DNA of 64,000 nucleotides from Rotaria sordida (GCA_905250125.1 CAJNOL010000062.1:245820-309819); one strand, 5' to 3'. Positions 11,691 to 24,292 are shown, counted from the stretch's first letter. The notes: generated from the letters alone by a model not told the origin. Program-made: numbers and translations.

Positions 11691-11895
11691 ACCAAAGAAA
11701 AAAAAATGATTCATACACATACCCTATTCGTTCTCTTACATTATTGTTGATAAATTTCTCCTAGTGTCTTTCTTTTCGCTCATTATTTATTTTTTCTTAC
11801 TATCCGTCCATATATATCTCTTTCTGACCATATATGTGGACATTAAATCATTTATCGTATTGTAATACATAAGTATTTATTTTATTCATCTTTTC

Positions 11896-13477
11896 ATGTC
11901 AACAAGTATTTCTTTTATCACAAGCAACAAGGGAAAGCCCCTTTTAGTATATGATGGATATCTGTATAAGTTGAATAAAGTAACTGAGAAAGTGAAATAT
12001 TGGACTTGTCAAGAACGTACGTGTAGTACTAGTGTTCATACAGATTCTGATGATCAATTTATAAAAAGTAAAGGTAATCATGGTAGTCATTTACCATCAC
12101 CCGAGGAAATAGAATGGAGAATGTTCAAAAGTGTAGTTAAAAAAAGAATAAAAGAAGAATCAATTGCAATTGGTTTAATATATGATCAAGAACTTGCTCG
12201 TGCAAATTTTTCTCAAGGTGGTCTAGCAGTTAGTTTATCATCACAAGAAGCTAGTATGTTACATATCTCTGTGATATTTACTATTATTTTATTTTTTCAA
12301 ATAGAATCATCACTTAATAAACTTCGTCGTAAAACAACACCTATATTACCTGATTCAAGTGATTTTGATATACCAGATGTATATTCAACAACAATTGATA
12401 GTCGACGATTTCTTTTGGGAGATCTTACTTATCACAGAAAACGAATTCTAATATTCTCGACTGATGAACAATTAACTGTACTTTTTAAAGCAAAACAAAT
12501 TATGATGGATGGTACATTTAATGCTTGTCCACCTTATTTCGAACAGGTTTATACACTTCATTGTATTAAACATGGAAAAAGTATTTTTTTTTATAAAAAA
12601 ACATTAACAATTATCTTATTTTGTTTAGGTTTTCCTTGTGCAATAGCTTTATTAGGTGGTAAATCTACTAATATTTATAAACAATTATTTAATGAATTAG
12701 AAACTCATGCAACTCGATTACAACTCGATTTTGATCCTACAGCTATTTTATCTGATTTTGAAAAAGCTTTACTTAAAGCTGTTCGAGAAAAAGTAATTTT
12801 TTTCATAACTTATCTTGAAACGCAATTTTTTTTCTTAGTTTCCTCAAGCAACACATCATGCGTGTTACTTTCATTTTTGTCAAGCGGTTTACCGCAAAAT
12901 TCAAAATCTTGGTCTAGCTACACATTATCGAGATGATGAACATATTCGTGATACATGCCGTCAATTAATGAGTCTTGCCTTATTACCTTGTCGAGAAGTT
13001 GAATTTGCATTTGAAGAAATTGTTTCAAAAGCACCACCACTTCTTCTTAATTTAATTGACTATTTTCGAAACTTTTGGTTTCGACAAATGCCTGTAGAAC
13101 TTTGGAACGTACATAATCTTGATATACGTACTAACAATAATGCCGAAGGTAAAAGCTGTACAATAATACAGATGATAGTCATGATTTTCTTCTATTTTTG
13201 AATAGGTTGGCATAACAGGTTTAACAGACGTATTAATAAAACTCATCCTAATGTTTGGCACTTCATCTCAACTTTAAAACAAGAAGAAGTGTATTTTAGA
13301 CAACAAATTCTTCATATGAAGAGTGGGAAAAATAAAAATAGGTCGAAAAAAGTTTGCGCGATGCAAGATAGGCTTGATGCACTTTCAAGTCGATTTGATA
13401 ATCAAGAAATTGATGTTCAAGAATATTTACAAGGTTTATCTTTCTTTGTTGCAAAAAATTTGAAAAATAAAAATTAA
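11896..13477 (+). CDS. MULE transposase with FLYWCH zinc finger
   Basis: Five exons (11896-12253, 12305-12580, 12629-12792, 12839-13148, 13206-13477) splice in frame to 459 aa with no internal stop. Residues ~8-70 form a FLYWCH-type zinc finger (GYLYKLN, YWTCQERTC, then a His near GNHGSH), the presumed DNA-binding part. The MULE catalytic core has D188 in MMDGTFNACP, D254 in AILSDFEKA, a CxxH-like segment at 272-278 (HHACYFH), and E369 in NNNAEGWHNRF, giving a full DDE set. It cuts and pastes the surrounding element by acting on the TCGAAA-module ends. The retained introns and intact triad suggest that it may still be functional. Confidence 0.9.
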
Positions 13478-13659
13478 ATTCTTAATTGGTTGTGCACTTT
13501 TACTTTTTTTCTTGTGTATTTGAATTAAAATATAACAATTTCTTTTTCAGCTATTTTGCTTCTTCTTGTGTTCAACAACAATACAAAAATCTATATCTTC
13601 TTCTATTTGACAGACGTAAAATAATAGACAATGCACTATTAGAAAATTTCTCAGTACTC

Positions 13660-13875
13660 TCATTCATATTCAACATTTTCGATATTTTGCCTTTCGACAT
13701 TTTCTTTTCGACATTTTTACATTTCGACATTTTGCACATTCGACATTTTTTTTTCGACATTTTTGGATTTTCGACGTTTTACCCTTTCGACATTTTGACT
13801 CTTCGATGTTTTTTCTTCGACGTTTTTTCTTCGATATTTTGCCCTTCGATGTTTTGACTTTCGGTCTTTTGACAC
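13660..13875 (-). repeat. Right MULE end: inverted TCGAAA module array
   Basis: The complementary array of TTTCGAC / TTTCGAT modules, spaced like those at the left end and finishing in CTTTTGACACTTTAC at the element boundary. Confidence 0.85.
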
Positions 13876-14532
13876 TTTACCTCCGCAATCCTCTCCAGGA
13901 ATTCGGAGGTCAAAATTTTTTTTTTCTTTTATAGAGGAGTTGTTTATATCAATTCATCAAGAACAATGTGCTATTTATTGGTGCATAAGATTGTATAAAA
14001 GAACCACTGCATGTTGTTAAAATATCGTCAATATACTGGCCGCTGCCTGTAGAGAAATTAGCTATTCTCTAAGAGACAATCTTGCAAGTTGACAATTTGA
14101 AGTACAACTTAAAAATATGAAATACAAAGAATTTTTTACAACATCAATTAAAACACGTTGATGATTTTTAGTCCAATTAAAATCGATTGTTCACTGTGAT
14201 ATTTTTTTAGATCAAATAATAATGAAAAAAATGTTTCCATAAAAAAAGCAAAGAGGGATTATCAGGATTTATTTAAATTATTTTGATGCATCTGTATCTA
14301 TCTATTGATAGCATATCAGACATTTTAACTGTATCAAAAGAGAGCCATAGTTGTGAAGAATCAACACTCATATTCAGCTGGCCGTCTTTCCTCAGTGTTA
14401 TTTTCGCTGTTATTCTCAGTCATGTATTTGCTTTCAGCCTAGTTTCTTCCGTTTGATGACAAGATATAATATAATAGGATTCATAGAGGAATTCTAGAAG
14501 CTGCTAACTATTTTTAACTAAATCAAAACAAT

Positions 14533-15088
14533 GTGTAGCGCAGATTAAATGGGACAAAATCATTTTCTTTTTTCTTTTTTGCATTCTGTAGTCAAACCAT
14601 AGCAAATTTTTTGTTCTACAAAACTATTTCGTTTATTTTTCAAATAAATTTTTGCTTACTGGAGAAAAAATTAAAATATGAACACCTACTCAATAGTTGA
14701 ACTGCGATTTTTGGCAGATATCTATAAATTTGTGTCAATCATGTAATTCTGTCAGATAAAACTTTTTTCCATTTTATACTTCATGATTATTCTTGAAAAT
14801 TTTTCTTCTGAAATATATATCAAAAGATGCAGAATGTTGTAGAGGATTTGTTTGCATTCTTGTCATTTCAGAAAACGATTGTTAAAAAAGTAATAATATG
14901 CATTATTTCTCCGTTTTTTTTAAGGACTGTCACAATTGGACAATTGAATAAGTGTTAATATTTCAAATTTTGCTTCATTAAAAAAAACTACAACAATTTT
15001 GTAGAGCAAAAAATACTCTACTGAATGACTTTTTGAAAGTCTATCTCAGAAAAGAAAATAATATTGTCCCGTTTAATCCACGTCACCC
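14533..15088. mobile_element. MITE-like inverted repeat
   Basis: The termini match as inverted repeats of about 40 bp. The left end contains CAGATTAAATGGGACAA and the right end its complement, a GGATTAAACGGGACAA variant, followed by AT/T-rich blocks with weaker pairing (GTTCTACAAAACTA against GCTCTACAAAATTG). There is no open reading frame. The exact ends and target duplication could not be fixed by eye. Confidence 0.6.
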
Positions 15089-15499
15089 GTTGGACTTGAA
15101 TTACCAATAAATCTAATGAAATGAGTTAAACAAGTTATGACATTCCTCTTAATCCCGTTGCGAAACCAAGTAAGAAACATTATCTGCTAATTACTCATCC
15201 TGTGGTAGAGATGAGCAAGCTAAGTCATTCCTTGATTTGACATATGAGTTGGTTATTTATATCAAGATCAAATCGACAAGAGTGTATGTACCTGTAGGTG
15301 TTTTATACACTTCAATTTTAGTTTCTAATTTGACATGAAGTGAAAATGTCAAAATTAAGAACAGAAAATACTAGCATAGAGTGTGTTGACGTTGAAATTA
15401 AATTAAGAGTGTGGACTGCGTAAAAACCTATTAGAATTTTTTTGGATTATCCTCACTTCATAATAATCTGTTTCTTCATAATACATTGATTTATTCGTC

Positions 15500-16850
15500 T
15501 TAAAATAATTAAGAGAGCGACGATAAGATCATGAAGTATACGAGGCACTCGATAAAAAAAAACTTTTTTTTTTCTACGCATTCAATGTATCAATGCCTGA
15601 AAGCACCAATCCTAAAATTTTAGTTTCCAATACTCTTTCTTTGAAAAGTTAGCCAATATCGATCTTTTCCCACTATTATAACCGTATGAGAAAAAAAACA
15701 CTAAAAAATTTCCTGTAAAATTTGTACTTCTTTTCATTACAATGAATCATTCAAATTTTTTTATAAATTTTATTAAAAAATACAGAATTAAAAATTGAAG
15801 AAAGTGACCTTTTTCAATATAATCCAGTGGTGATCGAATTAAGTTTTATAACGTCAATCTGAATGAAACATAGCTCTTACAATGATTATATTATACAACT
15901 TGTTATTCTTTACAAAATAGTAAAAAAATATTCGAAAATAAATGGTACGTTCGGAGCGAAAGAGGGTTTACATCTTTCTCTTGCATAATGGTTTTTCAAG
16001 TCGGAAAAGAAAACATTTCTAGCAGTTTTCATTGTCATAATAGAATTGTAAAGCAATATAAATACGACATTTGTAATCGATATCACAAACCGTATTCAAT
16101 CAAATACATTTTAGAGAAATTTTTTTCCTGCGAAAAACTGACCCTTGAGAAGCCAAGAGGTAAAATTTTAATAAAATACAGGCACGGGAGAGTACAGATG
16201 AATTTTTCATAGGAATAAATTCCTCTACAATATGTTTGATTCAATGTAGTTTTGGATGTTGATTCCGAATGTCATATTTATTTTGTTATGGCAATGAAAA
16301 CCGCTAAAAATGTTCTTTTTTATCTATTCAAAAATGATCAAAACCAGTATGTAAGAGAGAGAGAGAGAGAGATGTAAACCTTATTTCGTCCCGAACATAT
16401 CATTTATTTTTGAATATTTTTTAACCATTTTATAGAGAAGAAAAAATTGCATAACATAATCATCAAAAGAGCTATTTTTCATTCGTGTTAATCTCATAAA
16501 ATTTGATTCGATCAACACTGTATTATATTGAAATAGGTCATTTTCTTCAATTTTTTATTTTCTATCTTTTAGTATCATTTATAAAAAAATTTCAATGATT
16601 CATTAAAATGAAAAGGACTACAAATTGTACAGGAATTTTGTTTTTGATGTTTTTTTTTCCTCATAAGGATATGATAGTGTTAAAAAGCCGGTATTGACTA
16701 ACTTTTCACAGAAAGAGTGTTGAACACTAAAATTTTAAGATTGATGGTGTCAGACATCGATACACTGAATCCATAGAAAAAAAAATATTTTATCGAATGT
16801 CACGTATGTCGACATGAGATTTCCTGAGAGCATAATTTCTCTTTTAAGTT
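15500..16850. repeat. Large fold-back, ~1.35 kb
   Basis: Two arms of about 480-500 bp (15500-15985 and 16355-16850) are reverse complements at roughly 75-85% by eye, around a ~370-bp centre. Matching landmarks include ACTAAAATTTTAAGATTG on the right against CAATCCTAAAATTTTAGTTT on the left. Also matching are AATATTCGAAAATAAATGG and GGTTTACATCT close to the loop. The class is unknown, and no transposase is encoded. Confidence 0.75.
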
Positions 16851-18392
16851 AATAAAATATTTTGACAAATGACTAGAGATAGACAAATCTAGTCAACGTG
16901 ACTTCTGTTGAAAAATCACTGACATGTCTACGTTAGATCGATTGTACATATTAATTCTTGAATAAAAAAAAGTCATATGAAATTTTTCGTTAAATAAAAT
17001 TTATTATTTTTAATATCTAAACACAATAGAGTTCGATTCAGATCAAGCTACTAAAAATATTATTGATCTCATCTCGAGTCAGATCAATAGTGTAATATTT
17101 TGCAGATACTAATGCATTTTTAATGATTTCCATCAAGTTCAATCAGTGTGAAAAACTTGATAAGACAAGAAGGTATGTATTATGTAGATGTTTTTTGTTC
17201 TAGTCCACTTCATTTTCTTTGCTTATATGAGACAACAATGCATAATTAATGAAATGTTTGCTAAATCATGAAATAAAAATCTCATGTTGTATGTATGAGA
17301 GAAGATAAATAAGAAAAAACCATTCTATCACATAATTTGCTTTGATAACTGCGTAGTATCCGTGAGCATTCAACGCTAATTTAACACTGAAATCAAACAA
17401 TTCTTGAATGTTGATCAAACATTATAGGAGTCGTATTAAATGATGTTCTTTTTCTAAATTCAATAAAAAGTTTAATAAAATAATAAACAATTCATTTAAG
17501 TTTATTAACAATTAACATTTTTGAACTTAAATAGCCTGAAACAAGTTCTCAAAAATGTTTACTTAAGGTCAGGTCGAACACTGAAACAAAAAATTATAAT
17601 ATTCGTTATCTAATTCATAATCAAATAGAGAGAGAGAGAGAAAGAGAAAGAATTTTTCATGCTTTCACTTTTAAAAGTTTAATTTTCAATTGAATATGGT
17701 TATTATGAATGATCAAATTTTAACATCTCTGTTAATATTTTATAAATAACCTTTGAATGAAATGTTTTTTTTTTGTAGATCAAAAACATTTGTAAATGTT
17801 ACTTTAGTTTGACACCTTAAATTAAAAATAAAATAAAATATTCTTTTCTTCTTTTGTTTTGCATAAAGTAGAGAATTATTGTTATACTATCGTATAATAC
17901 AAAATAACAAAGGTATCGGTCTTTCAGACGATCAATACTTACTCAAAACTAAAAATTAGTCATGTCACATTATCAATATCATTTGGTATTGGTATTAATA
18001 GGTGTTAGTATCAAAATTAGCCAATACTAAAACTTCAATATCGTATTAATATTGTGATATGTCTGTTAGAAATATTGATGAACTATTAGATATATAAGAT
18101 AGTCTTAAACACTGTAGAGCATTAGAAATGCTTTATGATTAGTGAAAAAATGTACAAAGTAATTAAGATAAAATAAATTTTGATCTTTTGTTGATTATTT
18201 GATATTCTAGAGAAATATTTTCGAACTTTTTTTCTTTCATGTTGAAGTTTCATTTCGGCTTTATTAAAAACTTGTTATAATTAAAAACAAACGATATAAC
18301 TTGAATAAAGTCGTAAATGATATCTTTTATTATTTATTTTCTTCTTGACAACAAAAATTTTCCGATGTTTGTGTTTTCGTTCTTTTTCTCAT

Positions 18393-19122
18393 TTACTCTC
18401 GTGGTACATCAACTTGACCATTATTTATTTGATTAATAATATCATGTGGATGAGAACCTTCTACTTTGCAACCAACAGATTGAGCTGTGCCTATCAATAA
18501 TAATCATAATAATGGACTAAAAATTTTTTTTGAAAAACCTTTACCAAGTATTTCTTTGACAGTTCCGTCAAATGTTTTAGCTAATGAACGTGGTCGCATA
18601 ATTCGAGCAATTTTAACTATTTCATCAAGTGAAACATTACCATCATGTTTAACTAAAAGAAAAAAATAATTTAAAATAATGACAATTAAATGAAAACAAA
18701 AAGAAAATATTTTACTATTCTTTTGTTTTTTACGATCACGTGGTGGTTCTTTAAGTGCTTTAATAACAAGCGATGATGCTGATGGAATAACATCAATTTT
18801 AGCATTACGATTTTGAACAGTTAATTTTACTGTTACACGCATGCCTTTCCAGTCACCAGTGGCTTTAGCAATATCATCACCTACTTTTTTTGGTGACTAT
18901 ATAAAGAATAAAAATCAATTTCTACTATAGAAAATACAAATTTACGAATATTTACTAGACCAAGAGGGCCGATTTTGGGAGCTAATGATGAACCACCTGG
19001 TGCTTCGCCACCGGTTACACGAACCATAACTAAATATGAAATATTTAAAACGAAGAAAAAAAAAACAAAACTAAGATTAATCTACTTTCATAAACAGCTG
19101 CTGGATCAAATTTTGGACCCAT
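18393..19122 (-). CDS. RPL12: 60S ribosomal protein L12 (uL11)
   Basis: Five exons (19122-19086, 19029-18956, 18896-18716, 18652-18545, 18490-18393) give exactly 165 aa, the usual eukaryotic length. It begins MGPKFDP and contains [25 protein letters not shown], an [16 protein letters not shown] block, and the C-terminal TAQSVGC and HPHDII motifs. The protein binds 28S rRNA at the GTPase-associated centre and anchors the P-stalk base. All introns are GT-AG and 47-63 bp. Overlapping open frames on the plus strand are shadows. The extended minus-strand frame after QKKN reads into intron 3. Confidence 0.97.
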
Positions 19123-20785
19123 GATATTGCCTAAGAATGTTGTTTTTCTTTAAAATTGAAAGATCTAAAATAAAACTATGAATATTTAGAATTTAAAGAT
19201 TTAACTTATTTCTTTCGAAATTGAATGTATATTTATGAGGAGGAACTATTATTTATATTTCATATGTATTGTATGGAATACTTTCGAACAAATCATAAGA
19301 TATGAATATTGATATATGATTAGAAATATTTACAATAATAACATAAGATTAATAAAATTCTTTTAAGATTTTTTTCTTTGAATATAATTTCATTAAAATA
19401 TACTTGAAAAATTTTATGAAATTTTCTATAATATAATATTTGACATAGATGTCACTTGTTAACATTGTATAAATGTCAACTTATTATTTAATATTTATTA
19501 TAATCAGAACAAGATTTGACAGACAACAAAAAAAAAAAGTTAAGAGAAATACAAGATAAATTTTTCTAAATAATGAAGTAATGCACATACCATCTTTTAT
19601 TAATTCAGGATTTAGAGATTTTTTTTTTCTACTTTCTTTGATTTTTTTATTCCGATCAAAATAGAGATTTCTTTTGGGAGAAAAGTGAAGATTCTCACCA
19701 AGTGGGAGATGCGCATTTCCCTAAAGTCCTCATCGACATATATCCAGTAATTAAATTTTGTTATAAAAGAAGCTTTTAGTGAATTTTTTTTATGAAATTA
19801 GATTATTTTACCTTTATTCTTAATGAAAAAGATTTAAAAAAATATTTCATAATAAAAGGACACGAAGAAAAAAGTGTTTATTATATTAACACATACATTT
19901 CGCGGATTTTTTTTTGACTTTAGTTGAACATAAAAAGTAACAATTTAATTATTTTTCTGAAGTACTTGTTGAGTATAAGATAAGTTGTGATAAAGTTCTT
20001 TATGATGAATTATTGATATTGTAATAATTAATAGCAATCTTGATTATTGCATATCGTCTCTCAAGTGAATTAAAATTTGTCTGACTGACTTTGTTCTTGA
20101 ATTGCACACAACTCCATAAACATAAGATAAAGAAAGAAACCAAAGTACAAACACGATTGGTTTATATCTGATTGTGAAATGTTCAAGATTGTCGATATAT
20201 AATTGATATTTAGATTTTACCATGATTATTGACTCAATAATTAGTTAAATACTAGATATTACGTTGTGAAAGACAAATGTCTTATTCTATTGAAAAAAAA
20301 AATGTCAATTAGATAAAATTTCATATTTCTATATTCGTACAAGATATGTTTATGTTTCAACATGAAGTGCTGTTTTTGATATCTGCTAATAGAAATACTA
20401 TTAGAATACGAAATATGATAAAGTTACTTTTATTGTACATCAATGCTCTTGTAACATTTAATGAAGTAACTATATCTAATCATGTAAAGAACACGTTGAT
20501 CATCTTATACCAAGATATGTCAAAAAAAAACCTATCAAATGCCTAATACTAAAACTGATGTTTTCAGTTTTTCATGCCATACTATAGTGGAGTTTTTGAA
20601 TATTGTTTTTTTGTGTTTAATATATCAATAAATCATTTTGAGAAAATATGATTTTAATTAATATTAAGAAGAGGTTTCTTTTATTTGTCAATTTATTTAT
20701 TAATTCGAGCGATACAATAGCAGTCAATAGATTCTTTAAAAATCAATATTATATTTTTTTTTAGAAGACTTTTTTTCTATAACTC
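19123..20785. other. Spacer between RPL12 and the peptide-precursor gene
   Basis: This AT-rich 1.66 kb must contain the RPL12 promoter and the 3' end of the next minus-strand gene. The only longer frame (20346-20546, plus) has no recognisable similarity. No repeat or RNA gene was found. Confidence 0.5.
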
Positions 20786-21406
20786 TTAACGTTTAAGATA
20801 AATTGAATTGACAATTTCATTCATTACTTCCATCGGAGGTTTTGTTATTTGTTTACGCTTGCTTAAATTTGGATTTCCTCCGGCATTATAAATTGCATAT
20901 CGTTTGTTAACCGATATACCTGTTGGAACATAATCATCAATATCATCATCATTATTGTTATTAAGTTGTGTAAACAATTTTGGTACCATGATGTCATTGT
21001 CATTGACATGCGACATTAAAAATTGATTAGCATGTGCTCGCGGTTGACTATACCATAATGATGATCCCAAAAATGGTTGTTCATGGACGGATGATGATAA
21101 TGAAGATGAATCATGTTGCGAACCAGGATGATAATCATTTGGATCAAACATTAATGCATTCGAATCATAAGTAATTTTGTTATCATTATTATTATTATTA
21201 TTATGATTATTATTTTCGATTGGATTTGATAATGGTGTAGGTGAACATGAAATACATGGTAAAAATCCAATGAGAAGAGCATAAACAGTGATGATCATAA
21301 TAAATTGTGAAGAAAGGGAACGTGGATGAACTAGAAAAGATGGTGACATACGAAATAAAACTGAACTACCTGATAATAAACCTTGTAATGATGTTTTATT
21401 CGGCAT
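20786..21406 (-). CDS. Putative neuropeptide-like secreted precursor
   Basis: Single-exon frame of 206 aa. A hydrophobic segment (about 36-54, MIITVYALLIGFLPCISCS) could be a signal peptide if translation starts at the internal Met near residue 37, or a signal-anchor if it starts at residue 1. Asn- and Asp-rich linkers follow. The C-terminal ~40 residues have three dibasic KR sites, which would release YAIYNAGGNPNLS and a ~20-residue KQITKPPMEVMNEIVNSIYL peptide before a terminal KR. That layout is typical of a prohormone, but I cannot place it in a known peptide family. The peptides have no Gly amidation donor. An uncharacterised secreted protein is the alternative. Confidence 0.6.
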   Translation of the reverse strand: MPNKTSLQGLLSGSSVLFRMSPSFLVHPRSLSSQFIMIITVYALLIGFLPCISCSPTPLSNPIENNNHNNNNNNDNKITYDSNALMFDPNDYHPGSQHDSSSLSSSVHEQPFLGSSLWYSQPRAHANQFLMSHVNDNDIMVPKLFTQLNNNNDDDIDDYVPTGISVNKRYAIYNAGGNPNLSKRKQITKPPMEVMNEIVNSIYLKR

Positions 21407-22041
21407 GTTTTATTTTTCCAATAATGAGCAATGAAGAATAACACGACGGTCACTTATCTAAAATAGGATTAATCTTGCTAATTTCTTCTCCTCCGCTAGT
21501 TTTCTAGATTATCAGCTTATTAAAAGATCATCAAACGTGACACTCACGCAAATAATTGTTCAACTATAAAAAAGAAATTTAAGTAGGCGAAAAAAGAATA
21601 GAAAAAAAAGTAGCACATGTCACAAATCGTATTAATTAACAAGCACAAAGACATCTACATAAAAACACAGTGATCTTTTTGATTTTTTTTTTTTGATAAT
21701 GTACAATTATTTCACCGGTTCATATTTATATCGTCTATTCGATTGTCAATATTTACTAACCTTAGTTATGTATACAATATAAATCATAGTTAACAATATT
21801 TTTTTGTCTAAAGAAAGTTAGTGTGATATATCAACTTATCATAATACAGGAAGTTAGATAAAAAAAGAGAAAAGAAAATGAGAGAAAGGAAGATAAAAAC
21901 AGTCTATTAGTGCTACCTGTGTTTTTTTCACATAAAATAGAGATCGAAAGAAAAAGGAAAAAATGAGGGGAAAAAATAGCTTTTATCCGTAACTTTTTTT
22001 CGCTCAATTAACACAGACAAAATAAATAGAGGATCGTTAAC

Positions 22042-22141
22042 NNNNNNNNNNNNNNNNNNNNNNNNNNNNNNNNNNNNNNNNNNNNNNNNNNNNNNNNNNN
22101 NNNNNNNNNNNNNNNNNNNNNNNNNNNNNNNNNNNNNNNNN
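22042..22141. other. Assembly gap (100 N)
   Basis: Exactly 100 unspecified bases, the conventional length for a scaffold join of unknown size. True distance and orientation across this point are therefore uncertain. Confidence 0.99.
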
Positions 22142-22179
22142 AATTTTTACTTTTTTAGAGATAGGAAAAAAATAATATA

Positions 22180-22534
22180 CAGAGTGGCGCAGAAGTCACT
22201 TTGCCGAAAAAAAATTGAATATCTCCACTATGACTCAAGCAAACGAGCTGATTCCTTTATTAATGATAGAGACATGTTCAAGCTTTATATTCATAAAGAC
22301 ATGCCTAGAGAGAGCCTTTGTTAAGTCTATTGTTTTTTCCCTACCGCAAAAAAAGTAAAAATTTTTTTTTTGCTAAAGTCATTGGTGGTCTTTAACAAAG
22401 TCTCTGTCTAATCGTATCCGTGGAGATTTGAAGTGTGAACATGTCTCAATTATTCTTAAGAAAATCAGCCTATCTGCTCGAGCTGTAGCAGAGATATTCA
22501 AGTTTTTCTATTTCTAGTGACTTTCCGGACACCC
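22180..22534. mobile_element. Mariner-type fold-back MITE
   Basis: A 355-bp palindromic element with TA on each side (22178-22179, 22535-22536). The ends are CAGAGTGGCGCAGAAGTCACT (left, first 20 bases significant) against the complement GGGTGTCCGGAAAGTCACT (right), resembling mariner termini. The arms remain alignable for ~150 bp through TGAATATCTC, AGCTGATT and GAGACATGTTCA blocks. It has no coding capacity. It sits 39 bp from the assembly gap, so repeat content may have caused the break. Confidence 0.78.
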
Positions 22535-24292
22535 TATGACAACCATTACCAGGAAATATTATTTCCTTTCTTTATAAAATCTAAGACAAAGAAAAAATAA
22601 TAATTATGTTTTTTTTAAAATAAAATGTATTCTACTTTTCAAAATATTCAAATTTGATTGTAATTTGAACAAAAAGAAAATTAAAAAAAAATCATGCAAA
22701 TAAGTATATAATATGTAAAGTAACGGAAACAACTGACTAATATCAATATCCGTTTTCGTTAATTACACATAAATACTTCACTTAGACAAAATAGATGAAT
22801 AAAAATAATGCCACTATACTAGCATTTAAAAACAAATTATGTTAAAATTATGATTATTTTACAAACGAGTATAAAATCTGTAAAAGTTTTGTTTTACCCT
22901 TTCTAAACCTTGACCATACATTCATTTGATTATGTCTCTAAAAATAGAATTAAATATAAAAACATATGAAGATAATAATTTCATTTAGATGACAAAAAAA
23001 AACATACTGTTTCAATGAATTTTTATAGTCGACATCTCTTATTTCATCTATTTTTCTCTACTAGGAGAGGGTATGAGCTCTTTTCTCTGCATTTCACTTC
23101 ATATTCACACAAACATATAAACTACCGGAAACAAAGCTTTCACATACACTCATATAAATGTATCGCAACCTCAAATAAAATCTCGATGAAATAACAATTA
23201 GTTAGTTGTGAAGAAAGGAAGAGTTCTTTCAAAAGTCATAGAATCGAATAGAAACAATTTTTTAAGAGTTACTCCCACGAACGGCTGACTTATATGTCTA
23301 AAATACAGTGTGTCGTATACAAAAAAATATCACGTTTTCTTCTTTATATCTAGAGAAAATGTCTATCATAGTAAGAGTACTAATAGCAGCGTTGAATAAA
23401 TAATTAAAGAGAGAGAAAAAGAAGTCTAGATAAAACATATCTCATGCAAATACTAAGACACATTCAAATGATTTCCGGTGCAAGAAACATACATTTCTAT
23501 TTTTTTAATAACGTACGTAGGCGGTGCTGTATAATAATTTTTACTTATGTTTTATAAGAATGACCAAACTTAAAATATTTATAAATTACAGGCTTTTATA
23601 TGCAAATGAACTGTGATTTATTGTTATAACAAAAATAGAAAGCTTGTTGCTGACAATTATCATCATCATTCCATTAATATAAATGTTGGTAACAGTCAAA
23701 GGATTGTATTGTTTGAAATATAGATAAAAAAAATCAATTTGGATAATTATATGCATTTTTTGTTAAAGAATTCAATGTATAGATAATGAATATATAAAAT
23801 TTATTTTCTTCATGAAATCTAAATTTTATTGCTGAGAATTGCAAGTTAAATTTATAAAATCATCGATGTTTTATTTGTTTTAGACATCTTCTAGTACTGT
23901 GTGACCCTATCTAAATAGATTTCTCTCACGAAAAACTACGAGCGTTTTAATTTAATGAGAAAAGTATATATAAGTTGTTATCTTTAATCATCTTTGACAA
24001 TATTAAATTTTCAGTTGCACGTTATTCGATATTCATGTTTTAATTAAATCATCTATTCTATATAATGAGATAAATTATTCTTCAGAAATGGCAAAGTTGT
24101 TAAATATTACTCAAAATAAAGTCGAGATAGAATTTCAAATGTCATTAATGCAAATAAAATGTTCTAATCGTCCAGAAATATCGAATGAATCTATTTTTGT
24201 TGCTATTATCATACTCGGATATAAACTCATTTGTGATATACGCTTTGCTTTCATTATCAAAATAAATTGAAAATATTTGTTATATTTCATCA

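Larger units (their letters stand above)
11472..13880 (+). mobile_element. Complete FLYWCH-MULE DNA transposon
   Basis: A 2409-bp element flanked by a perfect 9-bp target duplication CTCCGCAAT (11463-11471 and 13881-13889), the length expected of Mutator-like elements. The ends share GTGTCAAAAG (left GAATAGGTGTCAAAAG, right complement GTAAAGTGTCAAAAG). Each end continues for ~200 bp as an array of short GTCGAAA / ATCGAAA modules separated by A-rich spacers, in opposite orientation at the two ends. Between them is an apparently intact five-exon transposase. The unmutated duplication and open frame suggest recent insertion and possible activity. Confidence 0.93.
13881..18392. other. Gene-free 4.5-kb spacer
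   Basis: No supported gene. It contains a MITE-like inverted repeat (14533-15088) and a large fold-back (15500-16850). GA-dinucleotide tracts lie at about 16354-16372 (within the fold-back's right arm) and 17626-17650. The remainder (16850-18390) is AT-rich with no recognised feature. A 74-codon frame at 15988-16212 is the loop region of the large fold-back and has no recognised similarity. Confidence 0.55.
21407..24292. other. Spacer containing assembly gap and MITE
   Basis: No supported gene. It holds the 100-base N run and the fold-back MITE 22180-22534. From 22540 to 24292 the sequence is AT-rich, with no recognised feature. A 60-codon frame at 24088 ends before the channel gene and does not splice into it. 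Confidence 0.5.

Noticed and set aside
11435-11750. Lys/Ser-rich and Phe/Asp-rich frames, and the idea of a CRISPR-like or satellite array
   Set aside because: The regular spacing is explained by the TCGAAA modules at the MULE end; the genome is eukaryotic and the mirrored array lies at the other end of the same transposon.
15988-16212. 74-codon plus-strand frame
   Set aside because: Sits in the loop of a large fold-back, with no motif, signal peptide or splice context.
24088-24270. 60-codon frame just upstream of the channel gene
   Set aside because: Does not splice in frame to the channel; the channel start at 24293 already aligns with the expected N-terminal region of two-helix family members.
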